Assembly: GCA_037044905.1 (NCBI GenBank)
Contig: JBAOKB010000181.1
Span: 170,516 to 234,515, forward strand
Direction of reading: 5' to 3'
Source of the DNA: Hortaea werneckii
Taxonomy: Eukaryota > Ascomycota > Dothideomycetes > Mycosphaerellales > Teratosphaeriaceae
Length of the DNA: 64,000 bases
The stretch's first letter is position 1. Each line of letters begins with the position of its first letter. A program made the translations under genes and the position numbers. Under the pieces are notes generated by a model that ran no database searches, was not told the DNA's origin, and saw nothing but the letters and a program-made list of their open reading frames with translations. Shown here piece by piece: positions 42,018-52,206 of the stretch.

Positions 42018-42789
42018 ATGGCTCTCAATCTCGAGAAGCAATTGCTCTTTGTATGATTGCATGAGAATCTAAGGACTTGACCGCGGCGCTCAGATCACTG
42101 ACATATTTGACAGTATGGAGCCTATCACCATAATCCAGTATGCTTCCATAATGCTAGCTCAACCTCAGCTGAAGCTTACCAGAAATTCCCCTAGGTCAAC
42201 GTGGCCATCCACGTTACATGTGTGCCAGTGCTGCTCATAACCGGGTTTTTATTCGTATGAACCAAAGTCAGGAATTTTTCAAATGAGACACTGACATGGA
42301 ATCAAGGCCACAAACACCCCAGCGTTATCAATGCCAGAATGGATGACGATCCCGAATTTGCCTGCAAACCTCGGCACCATCGCCTGCTTGACGTATAGTA
42401 CGCTATACATTCTCATGGAGCCGGTAGCAGGTGTGATGTTAGCACCACTTCTGTTAGGTGGGACAGCATATTCCAATCACCTGACTTCAACCTACGGCAT
42501 GAAGGCCAACTACATCGCTCTTGGCATCCACGTATTCTCCTGGATAGCCCAATTCATTGGCCACGGCATCTTCGAAGGCCGAGCGCCAGCTCTACTGGAT
42601 AACCTGGTCCAGGCACTGTTCCTAGCTCCTTTCTTTGTTTGGCTCGAGATTCTATTCGCCTTTGGCTACCGGCCCGAGCTGAAGGCAAGGCTCGACAAGG
42701 CTGTCCAGAAGGAGATTGAGAAGTACAGGAAGCAGAAGGGCGAGAAGGAAGTTGCGGGGGATGCAAGTGCTAACGGTCACGCACAATGA
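42018..42789 (+). CDS. MPO1: Mpo1-type 2-hydroxy fatty acid dioxygenase
   Basis: Four exons (42018-42050, 42114-42137, 42195-42254, 42307-42789) with introns of 63, 57 and 52 nt give 199 residues. Exon 2 is only 24 nt. The spliced N-terminus is MALNLEKQLLF-YGAYHHNP-VNVAIHVTCVPVLLITG. The His pairs (YGAYHHNP, IHVTC, and GIHVFSWIAQFIGHGIFEGRAPALL) fit the DUF962/Mpo1 family, which binds iron. Hydrophobic helices fit an ER membrane protein. Mpo1 removes one carbon from 2-hydroxy fatty acids in the phytosphingosine breakdown pathway. The C-terminus is Lys/Glu-rich. The family's conserved N-terminus can be read only after splicing. Confidence 0.92.
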
Positions 42790-43300
42790 AGTGGCTGTGG
42801 CGAGACAGAGAGCAAGCAGTGAGACTTCAGACTGACATTTCACATAGCGGCTAGCGATGGGGCATGGTTGTAACATAGGATATCTTTCTTCACACCTTCC
42901 TTCCTTCGCGCTATGAATCTCCGGGACTACAGGGAGCTTGCCATCCTAGGCATGGGAGGCGCTTTGAGCTTTCTTTGAAAAGCGTTTGTGCTGCATACGA
43001 TATCTTTAGCAGATCTCAAAATACATCCTCATGTTGAAAAGCAGGGGCTCATAAGCCTGGCCACAGTCGCCAAAAAAGCGCAACGCATGCCTTCGAGAGC
43101 TCTCAACCAGAGTATTTATACATGTGATTATTCATCAATCGTTAATTCGATCCATGCTCCTAGACCTCCAGAGCAACTGGCTCTTGATACAGCCAGTGCA
43201 CGGGTATACTCCGTGCCTCATGACCTGACTGCCAATCCTCTACCGACATAACAGATCTTCCCGCTCAAGGCATAATATCCCTTCGCTCACAGTTCGCCTT
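42790..43300. other. Intergenic, convergent 3' regions
   Basis: About 510 bp between MPO1 and the small hypothetical. Nothing recognised. Confidence 0.4.
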
Positions 43301-43617
43301 TTACTTCATGTTCGACCCACTCCCATCAGGTCTTGGATCGACAGGCTCGCCCTTGATACCCTTCTCACCGGGCTGGTTGGTGCCGGGATCAATCCCCGTG
43401 TTCGTCGCGCCCGAGTCTGATGCAACTGGAGCCTTGCCCGGGACCTCATCGACGCCGCCTTCTTTTCTCGCCGGGGCGTTGTCAGCACCGAGGCCGTGGG
43501 TCTGTTGCTGCTGCTTCTGGAACTTTGCGCTGGCTGCTTGGCCACCTCTGCAGAGCGGATCAGTATCTGGGTTGAGCAGAGTGCGAAGGTCGTTGCTTAC
43601 GGTGTCTTTGATGCCAT
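43301..43617 (-). CDS. Small hydrophilic hypothetical protein
   Basis: Exon 1 is 43617-43601 (17 nt, MASKTP), exon 2 is 43547-43301, with a 53-nt intron (GTAAGC..CTGATC..CTGCAG), giving 87 residues. The protein is Gly/Ala/Pro/Gln-rich with no hydrophobic core (GGQAASAKFQKQQQQTHGLG, then TNQPGEKGIKGEP), so probably disordered. It resembles small uncharacterised ascomycete proteins, but no function can be assigned. The short first exon and conserved-looking splice sites support it modestly. Confidence 0.5.
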
Positions 43618-44655
43618 TGTGATGGATAGAAAGGTCTGATGAGGTGTTGTGAGGTGGTGAGGTATGATCAGCGTGAATCTGTGTTCGTGTATTGACAGGA
43701 GAGAACGAGAAGGGTCGACTATGTATATACGAAAGAATGTATCGTCAGGCACACGATGAGGAGCATGATGTCCCTTAGACGTCACCAAAGGAGGAAGTAA
43801 GTGACGTCAATATTATGGTTCATGAGGTCAACATAGGAGGTAATATTCCTTGCATAGCAGATCAAGGGCGGAAAGCATTGATACAGAATTTACCAGACCC
43901 ATTGTTGTGTAGGTTCCACTTTGCCAGCAATCGGATTTCGAGGCATACGGCCATACTAGTTTCGGGGTTGAAGATCGACCCTGCAGTGTTTAATCATGTA
44001 TAGAAGTCAATTCATTCGGGGGACCGAGTGCCCTTCCAATAAAGGTAGGATCCTGCGAAAGCGACTGAGATGCCAGTAGGAAGAAATATTGGATGTCTCG
44101 AGTTGAAGCACAGCTGTCAGACGAAGCGGTAGCAAATTGCCGTGACAACCTTGGAAGATGCAGGCTGGCCACGTGATATCGCGTTGTGATCTGCCTCAGG
44201 CTTGACGGGAGGTACCGGCGCAAGTTGCAACTTCGTGACAGGCGGCATGTAGGAAGAAGATGGCTTCTCTCCTCTGTCGCCCTTTCACCGCTCTGAAAGG
44301 CTTCCATACCTTGACAGCGCGGCATTCTTTTTCTCTATAGGCCACAGACGATATCATATCCAACCGTGACTCTCTTGCGAGCCCCACCGACCGAGGTGCG
44401 CCGACCGACAGATCGACCGCGCCCATTGGCAGCCTTCACATTCCTTCAAGCGAGCAACGAGCGCAGCACCGCACGAACGCGAGTAGCGCGCATCTGTTGG
44501 AAGACTCGCGAAGACTCAACGGGGGAGGTGATCAGGATTTGAGCCAGGCGATCAAGGTGTGAAAGGGGCAGCGGGGCAGAAGGGAGAACTACCGCAGCAC
44601 CTGGGCCACGAAAACAAACCCATCCGCACCAGCCTCTACACGAAATACCGCCACC
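43618..44655. promoter_or_regulatory. Divergent intergenic region before RPB7
   Basis: About 1.04 kb. It holds the 5' regions of the small hypothetical and of RPB7. Open stretches on the minus strand (43990-44325) have no support. No repeat seen. Confidence 0.4.
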
Positions 44656-45291
44656 ATGTTCTTCGTCAAGGTCCTTGAGCATACCGCCACCCTCCACCCT
44701 TCCTTCTTCGGCGCCCAGGCTAGCGAGTACATCATCGATCAGCTGTACCGAGACCGTGAAGGCTCAAATACCGGCACGATGATGATCATTGCCATTATCG
44801 ATATCGAAGACATTAGCGAGCCCAAGATCATCCCCGGGTCAGGCTATGCGCAATACAACGTCAGCTATCGGGCAATCGTCTGGCGTCCGTTTAGAGGGGA
44901 GGTGGTGGATGGCATGGTTAGCAGCGTGGTTAACAACGGCTTTTTCGTTGACGTGGGCGGACTGAGCGTCTTCGTGAGCAAGGCGGTGAGCTATGCAAAG
45001 ATCGGAATGAGGCAGTGAATTGGGAAAAGCTAACGACTGCAGATGATTCCGTCTTCGCTGAAATATACCATGGAAGGCGCAACGCCTTCTTTCACAGACG
45101 GCGTCGATCAGACTGTCGAGCGAGGGTCACAAGTCCGGCTACGCATCAAGGGTATCCGAGGTGAGATGGGACAGATGTTCGCCATCGGCAGTATACGGGA
45201 AGACTATCTTGGGTATGCTCTCCCCCCACTCCCATGGCCATGTTGTTCATCTAACCAGCTACTGACACTTCCTAGACCGTTATTACAGTAA
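44656..45291 (+). CDS. RPB7: RNA polymerase II subunit Rpb7
   Basis: Exons 44656-44985, 45043-45212 and 45276-45291 with introns of 57 nt (GTGAGC..GCTAACG..CTGCAG) and 63 nt (GTATGC..CTGACA..CCTAG) give 171 residues, the size of yeast Rpb7. The start is in a near-perfect context (CCGCCACCATGT). The N-terminal RNP-like domain opens MFFVKVLEHTATLHPSFFG. The S1/OB domain contains RGEVVDGMVSSVVNNGFFVDVG, then KYTMEGATPSF and GSQVRLRIKGIRGE, ending GSIREDYLG. Rpb7 pairs with Rpb4 as the Pol II stalk. The second intron is 63 nt and stop-free in frame, so retaining it lengthens the tail (see findings). Confidence 0.96.
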
Positions 45292-46582
45292 AGCGAGCAA
45301 ATCGCCACATCGGCTCTATATCAGGTAAGCCACGGGCACTGTCAAATTGTATGCGCAACATTCGCGCGACTTGTACCACTATTAGCGAGGCGTTTGAGGT
45401 CCAAGAGAGCGAGAGCGAGCAGATACGATGCCCATGATACTAAAAAAGGGGAAAAGGTGCTTAGTAAGGGTACCCGAGTAATGAATCTTGAAACGGTGCT
45501 ACCAGTAGACGGGAAGCCTGCATATCTCAGAACTCATCGTGAAACGATCCCATAAATGGATGGCCAACATGGTGGCATGCGCCCCTGATGAGGGATCTCG
45601 TTTGAAGCACCAGCTTCAATGCTTCTATAATCTCGAGGCGATGAGATCGCGAACGCTGCTCGCCCCTCATCTGCAGGTATACCGCACTCGATTAACCACG
45701 CTGTTTTGGTCGACAACGCATCCAAACAGGCCCTTTAGCAAACAGCTTTAAACCATGGCGTGTAATCTTCGGGTCTATGTGATTCTCTCCAGGTTTGAAG
45801 ACAACACGTAGTCACATAGGCTGGTGGCAAGACCGTGCCTCCGAAGGCAAAGGAATGTCTACCAGACGGCAACTGATAGTGCTCAGCTGGCCTAGTTATT
45901 CATCCAAGTGCACTGTCACGACCTCACCCGACCTGAGAATCGTCCCCCTTCTCTTTCATGGCGTTTCATCGTGTACAACCTCGTTCTCCAAAACGTGACC
46001 AGCAGCGTCGAATCCATCCATTCTGAACATTGACAAGATGTAATGCTCAACTATTGCCACGGTCCGAAGAGTTCAGGATTCGAGGCCAGCACACGACTTG
46101 TCGGCCAACGAGCCCTACCTCTAAAGCACCTTCGTGATCTTCCCAAACGCACAAGAATTGCCCAAACAGATGGCACATGCGCAACACAGACCTGGTTGAG
46201 CAAAGCCTCGCAGTAGGTGATAGAACGAAAGAAAGAAACCCGCACAACCCATTAAAAACTAGGCGGCCCTTATCGAAGCAGAGGCAAAGATCCAATAGTC
46301 GGAGACAAAGATTTACAAGATTACGCAGAGTCAGTGTTGCGTAGATTGATATTACGACTACTACTATTGCTCTATTGCTACAAGACTACGACTACTATGG
46401 CTACCGTTCACGTCGGGCAAAAGGTAACTGGATTTCTGGGTATCTCAATACGACAAATCGCGCCTTTCCGCCCCCCCCCCCCCCCATTCATCCCTCTTCA
46501 TCTCTGTGTGCGTGTCTTTTCTTGTACATGTGTCTTCTTTGCTTCTTCTCCCTCTTCCTCTTCTCGCATGATGTTCTCCACC
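45292..46582. other. Intergenic, convergent 3' regions
   Basis: About 1.3 kb between RPB7 and the RGG-box gene. It contains a C15 run at 46471-46485 shortly beyond the RGG-gene stop. No gene recognised. Confidence 0.4.
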
Positions 46583-48892
46583 TCAAGCCGCGGCAGCGCT
46601 GGCCGAGACCGTAGCCGTCTGCTCGGCAGCCGTGGTCGAGTGTGTTGTGGACGATTCGTCGAGGTCTCTAGGAGCTGCGGCATGGTTGTCTAGCCCGATT
46701 TTCGCTGTTGCCGCGTTCTCACTTTGCTGCTGCGATTCGGGGTATGAAGAGCTTGTGGTTTTTTCCTTCCGATCTTCCGGCTCTGCGTTGCTCGTCTCGC
46801 GTGCAGGTGCGCTTGCGGGTTGCTCTTCTTCAGGAACCATGGCGTTGTCCTCTTCGTGCGCAGAGGCGATTTCCCGTGCGGTTTGGGCTTTGGAATCGAC
46901 GTCTTCCGCAGAGGTAGGCCTATCACGACGCGGGAAGGACTCGCTGGTAGCGTTTCCGTCGTCGACAGCCTCGACGCCGGATAAGAAGGCTTTGCTGTCG
47001 GCCTCGTCACGGCCTTCGTGCAAGGTCCGCTCGCCTGAGTGGGATGGCGAGTCTGCACTCGCTGGCGTGCCGAGACGACCTTGATCCTCCTCCTCCTCAG
47101 ACATCGAAGCCGACTGCGCAGGGGCTAAGGACCTTGCAGAAGTGGGCGTTCGGCCTCCTAACTCTGCCCTTTCCGCTTCCTTTTTGGCGTGGACTTTACG
47201 CAAGTTGTTGGCGGAGCTGACAGATCGCATGTCAGGTCTACCATCTTTCCTGATCAGAATCCCCTCAGCGTTCCGGATCGGCTTTGTCCTGCTGCGCTTG
47301 CCTGACCCGCTGTTGGCTATCTCGACTTGAACTGGTATGCCTTCTTGGCTCTGCTCGGGGGTTGCAGGGAGGTAGGCGCGATCTGAACCTGGAACGACGC
47401 CTGGCATACCCGTGCTGTGAGGATGGTGGGGATCATAGTATCCTCTAGGATCATGCTGGCCCATGGGCGAGCCCTGCTCGTCGTGGATTGCCGTGCTATA
47501 TTCTTCGCTGTCATGATGCTGGAGCTGCGCGCCACCTCTTCCGCCTCTGCCTCTTCCTCGACCACGCCGTCCACCTCTACCGCGGCCCACGGGCTGAGTA
47601 ATTACTTGTACACGATCGAAATCAGAACGCCAGGGTTCTTGCGGATGGGGTTGTTGAGTGTTAATAAACCTGAAAGCGCCTGAAGTAGATGCTGCCGGAG
47701 CAGGCTGACCGTGCATCTGCGGTTGAGAGGGATCTGAAGGCGCTCTTGGACGAGCGTAAAGCCCACCTTCCCGGCCAGCAGTTGCTTCCGGGGGTTGAAT
47801 ATTAGACGGCGGTCCCGTATAGCCTTCTTCGCTATAGTGACTCCTTGGCATGATCGGCGCCAGCTTTGGTCTTTTAGGTGAGCCAGGTGCAGAAGCAGAG
47901 TGCTCGAGCGGAGACCGTGTCATCTCATCCACTGGCCGCTTGGCGACTTGGTTGACATTCACTGCAGCCCAACCCTTGCCCTCAGGCTCCGGCTCATTGG
48001 TGTAAGCTCGAAATGACTGCGCCGGCGGCGGTGGAGGTGGGAGACCCGAAGGCGGATGTGACTCTGCAGGACGCCAGCCGGACAACGCAGAAGGAGGCGG
48101 CAATGGCTCTCCAGGTCGGAAGCTTGCTGGGTTATGTTGGGACGGAGTAGGCTCATTGGGCCTTGCATCTGGAGCCAGGAAGCCAGACGAGGATTGAGAT
48201 GCTAAAGTGGGCGGGGCAGGCATTTTTGGTGTTCTCTCCATCGAAGGGGACATCATGGTGGCCGCTCGGAGCGAAGGAAGTTGATGGTGAGGTTGCGGAG
48301 CAGGAGGTTGCTGTGCCGCAGCATCGGCCTGATACTGATCTCTACGTGCCGATGGAGATCTAGGATTTTGGTGACTTGACGGAGGCGACCCATAGTCTTC
48401 GAATCTTTTGAGTCGATTTTTCAGAAGATCGATCTGCATCTTCAGTCCGTCAACCTCACTGGCCTTATTGCCAATGGTCGCGACCTGTGCTGCTAGAACC
48501 TCAAGATCACCAGTGTCATGCCTCGCGTTGTCCTGATGTAATGGCCTCGCTTGCAGCTCTGCTCTGGTGGCGTTGATGGCATTAAAGACACCGTTCATGT
48601 CCGCGCGGAGAAGACCAACAGCCTGCTCGAGGTCTGAAGCATGGCGGCGATTGGCCTCCAACATGCTCGTGTTGTATGAGATCTGCGTTTGCATTCTGGC
48701 GATTGCGCCAGCCCATACATCTGGCGAGCTCTGGACCGGAGGCAATCCATGATGACTGTGCGTTGGCGGGATTGAAGCATTATGAGAAGGCCTAGTAGAA
48801 GCCGGACGGGTTGACTCGCGCAATGGAGAGTCTGTTGGAGCTGATCGTCTCACATTGATGTCTCCACCTTCAATCACCTTCCCCAAGTCCAT
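46583..48892 (-). CDS. RGG-box and coiled-coil protein, function unknown
   Basis: A single-exon ORF of 769 residues from the ATG at 48892 (MDLGKVIEGGDINVRRSAPT). A coiled-coil-like block lies at about 60-160 (MQTQISYNTSMLEANRRHAS, then LKMQIDLLKNRLKRFEDYG). A long Pro/Gln/Ser-rich region follows, then an RGG box at about 440-460 (VGRGRGGRRGRGRGRGGRGG), typical of RNA-binding or methylated proteins. Next is a well-ordered motif, SGKRSRTKPIRNAEGILI, with RKDGRPDMRSVSSANNLRK after it. This motif is likely conserved. The C-terminal quarter is acidic and Ser/Thr-rich. I cannot name the family. Confidence 0.65.
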   Translation of the reverse strand: MDLGKVIEGGDINVRRSAPTDSPLRESTRPASTRPSHNASIPPTHSHHGLPPVQSSPDVWAGAIARMQTQISYNTSMLEANRRHASDLEQAVGLLRADMNGVFNAINATRAELQARPLHQDNARHDTGDLEVLAAQVATIGNKASEVDGLKMQIDLLKNRLKRFEDYGSPPSSHQNPRSPSARRDQYQADAAAQQPPAPQPHHQLPSLRAATMMSPSMERTPKMPAPPTLASQSSSGFLAPDARPNEPTPSQHNPASFRPGEPLPPPSALSGWRPAESHPPSGLPPPPPPAQSFRAYTNEPEPEGKGWAAVNVNQVAKRPVDEMTRSPLEHSASAPGSPKRPKLAPIMPRSHYSEEGYTGPPSNIQPPEATAGREGGLYARPRAPSDPSQPQMHGQPAPAASTSGAFRFINTQQPHPQEPWRSDFDRVQVITQPVGRGRGGRRGRGRGRGGRGGAQLQHHDSEEYSTAIHDEQGSPMGQHDPRGYYDPHHPHSTGMPGVVPGSDRAYLPATPEQSQEGIPVQVEIANSGSGKRSRTKPIRNAEGILIRKDGRPDMRSVSSANNLRKVHAKKEAERAELGGRTPTSARSLAPAQSASMSEEEEDQGRLGTPASADSPSHSGERTLHEGRDEADSKAFLSGVEAVDDGNATSESFPRRDRPTSAEDVDSKAQTAREIASAHEEDNAMVPEEEQPASAPARETSNAEPEDRKEKTTSSSYPESQQQSENAATAKIGLDNHAAAPRDLDESSTTHSTTAAEQTATVSASAAAA

Positions 48893-51132
48893 GCCGGCAC
48901 CTTGGTCATCGGCAGCAGGCACAGGTGAGGCCGAATCAAGGCGTGCATGCACGGGAACAGCAGTGTTCCGGTCAGAAAATGCAGCTGCAAAGCTGGAAGC
49001 TGGCCGAAAGCGCGGACAGCTACAGCGACAAAGGTCCCCAAGCGCAATAATAGGGATGAGCTCAGCAAGAAAGCAAACTTCAGGACAATACTGGCGGAAG
49101 GAAAAAGAGTGATGATGACATGTGACTGCGGGTAGGTTTAATTATGCGATGAAGATCTGAAACGTACATATTGTGCCCTGCAATCAGGCGCTTCATCGAC
49201 AGAAGGCCGGTACAAGAAGGCAGCGCGGGCCTCGAATGGGGGCAGCGGGTTATTGGGCGTAATACTTTAGCTCGTATAAAAAAAATGTGGGTGCACTGCT
49301 ATGGTATAGCAAAACCAGGGATAGGTCCAACTGAGTTTTGCCTAACAGAGTTTGGACGGCGCTCCGGGAGTCGCTTGGGAGGCTTCGTTGGAGAGAGGGT
49401 GAAGGGATTGCAGCCTTGATGCAAAAACCCGATGGCCGGTAGTGCGGCGTGCAAGCCCACAGCTGTCGAGTTATTGGGTTAGGCGACGTTGACTAGATAA
49501 TAGCGTTAGATTAGGCATGATTATCGAACCGTCGCGCTGCAGCCTGCATGTCAGGAATGAAGCACAGACGCTCGTCCCTATGGACAGTAGTGCCAGCGAG
49601 CGTGGTGTGATCGGTTCTAGATTCCTGGAGATGAGGTGGATGAGCAGATTGGCAGGACACCAGGATGTGCCAGCTATCTACAGTAGTGCCGTCCCTGTTG
49701 GCTTGCCGTCGACTACCCGGCCTGGTACATCGTCTGTACAGTACGAGGTACAGTACTGCTACTGTAATGACCTCCGAACGCGAGATGAACGAGCGCAAGT
49801 GCAATAATGATAGGTAATCAACGCCCGCAGTGCGAGGCACTGGCAGCTGTAATCAAACCGTCGGCGAATTTTTCCGCCTTTGATGTTGCGGCCCAGTAGT
49901 CTCTCAGTATCAACCCGGATCTAGAGATGCAGGTGGGTAGTCATCAAATCACAGCAAATTGCACTCGTCTCCTAGAGTTGCCTGTCTTCCTCCACAACTT
50001 GGACAAGGTTGTTAACTAGTACAGTAGGATGCGTTGGGCGCAGAGCAAGCGGCACGCTGGCATTGCGGCGCAGGGTTCAGGGCGATAGACACGTATCACG
50101 TCGGAGATGAGCGTGACGAAGTGGCGGCCGAATCCTGGATGCTAACATTGAACGCCGTTGCCTGAGAGCGTTAGGGCGCATGCATTGCACGAATAGCCGA
50201 GAAAACCCATTGAGTAAAATAGTAGGGCAAGCCTATATGCAAGGCCTGCAGCGGCACGGCGAATGGCAGCAAACCGTTGTAGATGTGCCATTGAAATGCC
50301 GCGATAGAAGGTTGATGATATAGAACTAGGTTCAATAGGGCCGCCGGCTTTAGTGTGGTCCTGCCAATAAGACCCAGCTACAGTCAGTCAAATTTTCCCA
50401 AAACTAAATCATACTTTACCTGCTCGTATAGAGGAATCCTTTCCTGGCTTGCGGGCATTGTGCGGCTCTTGCGCTCCTTAATGTCACAAGATCCGCATGA
50501 TGAGACGACGGTCATACGCAATGACAACGACGCCCAGTTCAAGAAAGCTGTCTCCAGGGATCGTCTGAGGTTGTCATTGGCCTGGAGTTTTTTTTTTTTT
50601 TTTTTTCGATAAAGAATACCTACATAGATCCTCTAGATCATGACAAGTCTCCACGACAAGCGCCCGCCGTCGAGTCTTGTAGCAAGGGAGAGTAATAAAT
50701 TTTCCGAGCTCACGGTGGCGCTCCATGGTGTACACACAAGCTTCACGTCAAACCTGCTGAATAATGAAGCTTGATGAGATGTACGGAACCACCTCCTAGA
50801 CCTAACCCGCGAATGCCTCCAATCATTCGCTGACGTCGATTCATTCCACATGTGCTTGAGAGCAGCATTTAGCAGTCCTCATATGCAATCTGAAGTCGGG
50901 CTAGGAAGCAATATTTCGCGTTCTATAACTCCGCATCTAGATCACTTCTTATACTTGATCCATCGTGCTGGAGTAGGCAGTCTACAGTCTAGTCTGGATG
51001 CGACGTTTATTCCCAAGATTGGCAATATAGGACATTGCAGGAGCTCCCCTCATGACCCGGCAGTTTGGACGAAAGGTCATCTATTTGCCATAACTACATA
51101 TACCATATTATATTGATCATGGCCCCGACGGC
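48893..51132. other. Gene-poor intergenic region
   Basis: About 2.2 kb from the RGG-gene start to the tentative membrane protein. It has a T19 run at 50588-50606 and scattered short ORFs with no coding pattern. No MITE copy and no RNA gene recognised. Confidence 0.4.
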
Positions 51133-51756
51133 TTAGAGTGTCGAGGCGACTGTCGACAAAGCGGCCCGTGACGGCGCCCACTGACAATCAAACATCATGA
51201 AAGAAATCAGGGCGACGGTCCATGCAATTCCTGCAGAAACAATGCGACGGTCATCTGCAGTCGCGGATAAACAGAGCCACGGATGAGCACACGCGACAAT
51301 GAACCCTGCGGAAAACGCTTGAGCACCCATGACCTGGCTTGGGAAGCAATAAAAGGCTCCTGCAAGCAGTACCAAACCTCTTGTACCAGACCATTGCAGG
51401 ATGCTAAGGCGTTGTCGATCATACGTGTTGCCCGTGTTTAGGGCGATGTAAGCCGCCTTGCGACTTTGTAGTGACCTGAAAATACCAACCGTCTTCCACC
51501 ACAGATGCCTCAACTATGAGAGACACTATATTGATCATAAATGTGGCGATCATGCCAGCCTCATGTCACTACTTCACTTTGAAGTAGGCAGAGGTCAAGC
51601 AGTATCCTTCAAAGGACTGGTAATCGCTGCTCCTCACATATCATTGGACGGATGCGCATACCTGTCAGCGGTGAAGCGAAATGCGCATTGCTGAAGGATC
51701 GTGTTGGTGCAAGGAAAGACGACTAGATGACGGGCTGTGACAAGACGTGCTGGCAT
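51133..51756 (-). CDS. Tentative small multi-pass membrane protein
   Basis: A proposed two-exon gene: 51756-51662 and 51475-51133 with a 186-nt intron (GTATGC..TTTTCAG), giving 145 residues. The splice phase is consistent (codon split 2+1). Exon 1 would encode MPARLVTARHLVVFPCTNTI. Exon 2 has at least three hydrophobic stretches (RGLVLLAGAFYCFPS; GAQAFSAGFIVACAHPWLC; IVSAGIAWTVALISFMMFD). The absence of an ATG in exon 2 makes an upstream exon necessary. No family is recognised, and the intron is longer than most here. It is divergent from VPS10. Confidence 0.35.
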
Positions 51757-52206
51757 GTTGATGAAAATCGTCTAGAACGAATGGACAGTGTTTCAGATGT
51801 TGCCGGCATGACCCTGGAAACTAGGTTTCGATTGAATTGCTGGTTGTTGTTGTCGTCGTGCAACTCTCTATCTGGAGCTTCGCAATGGCTTCTTTGGAAC
51901 TTGTAACCCGAAGAGTCTCAAAGCGGCGGTGGCAATTTAATCCTGACAGACTTGCGGCTGTTCTCGCCTCTCAATATAGGAGTCATGCGTGACGTAAAGT
52001 AAGGTAGGCAAAGTACTCGTAGGGTTGAGTATCAGTGATGGATAGTGAGCTGGAGAGACAGAGCACTCCAGCAGGGCGTCGGCCGAACGTCGGCTCTGTC
52101 GCGTCAGCTCGCTAGAGGCGTCATCAGCGCTGGGAGACAGCTGGGAGGCGCCAGATAGCCTTTCCCTATCTCATCAACCTCGCTCGGATGAGCACCGCAG
52201 TCAACC
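51757..52206. promoter_or_regulatory. Divergent intergenic region before VPS10
   Basis: About 450 bp, presumed VPS10 promoter and leader. No TATA box stands out. Confidence 0.35.

Noticed and set aside
46632..47084. Plus-strand ORF over the RGG-gene 3' end
   Set aside because: Antisense of Ser/Glu/Ala-rich coding, which naturally leaves an open complement.
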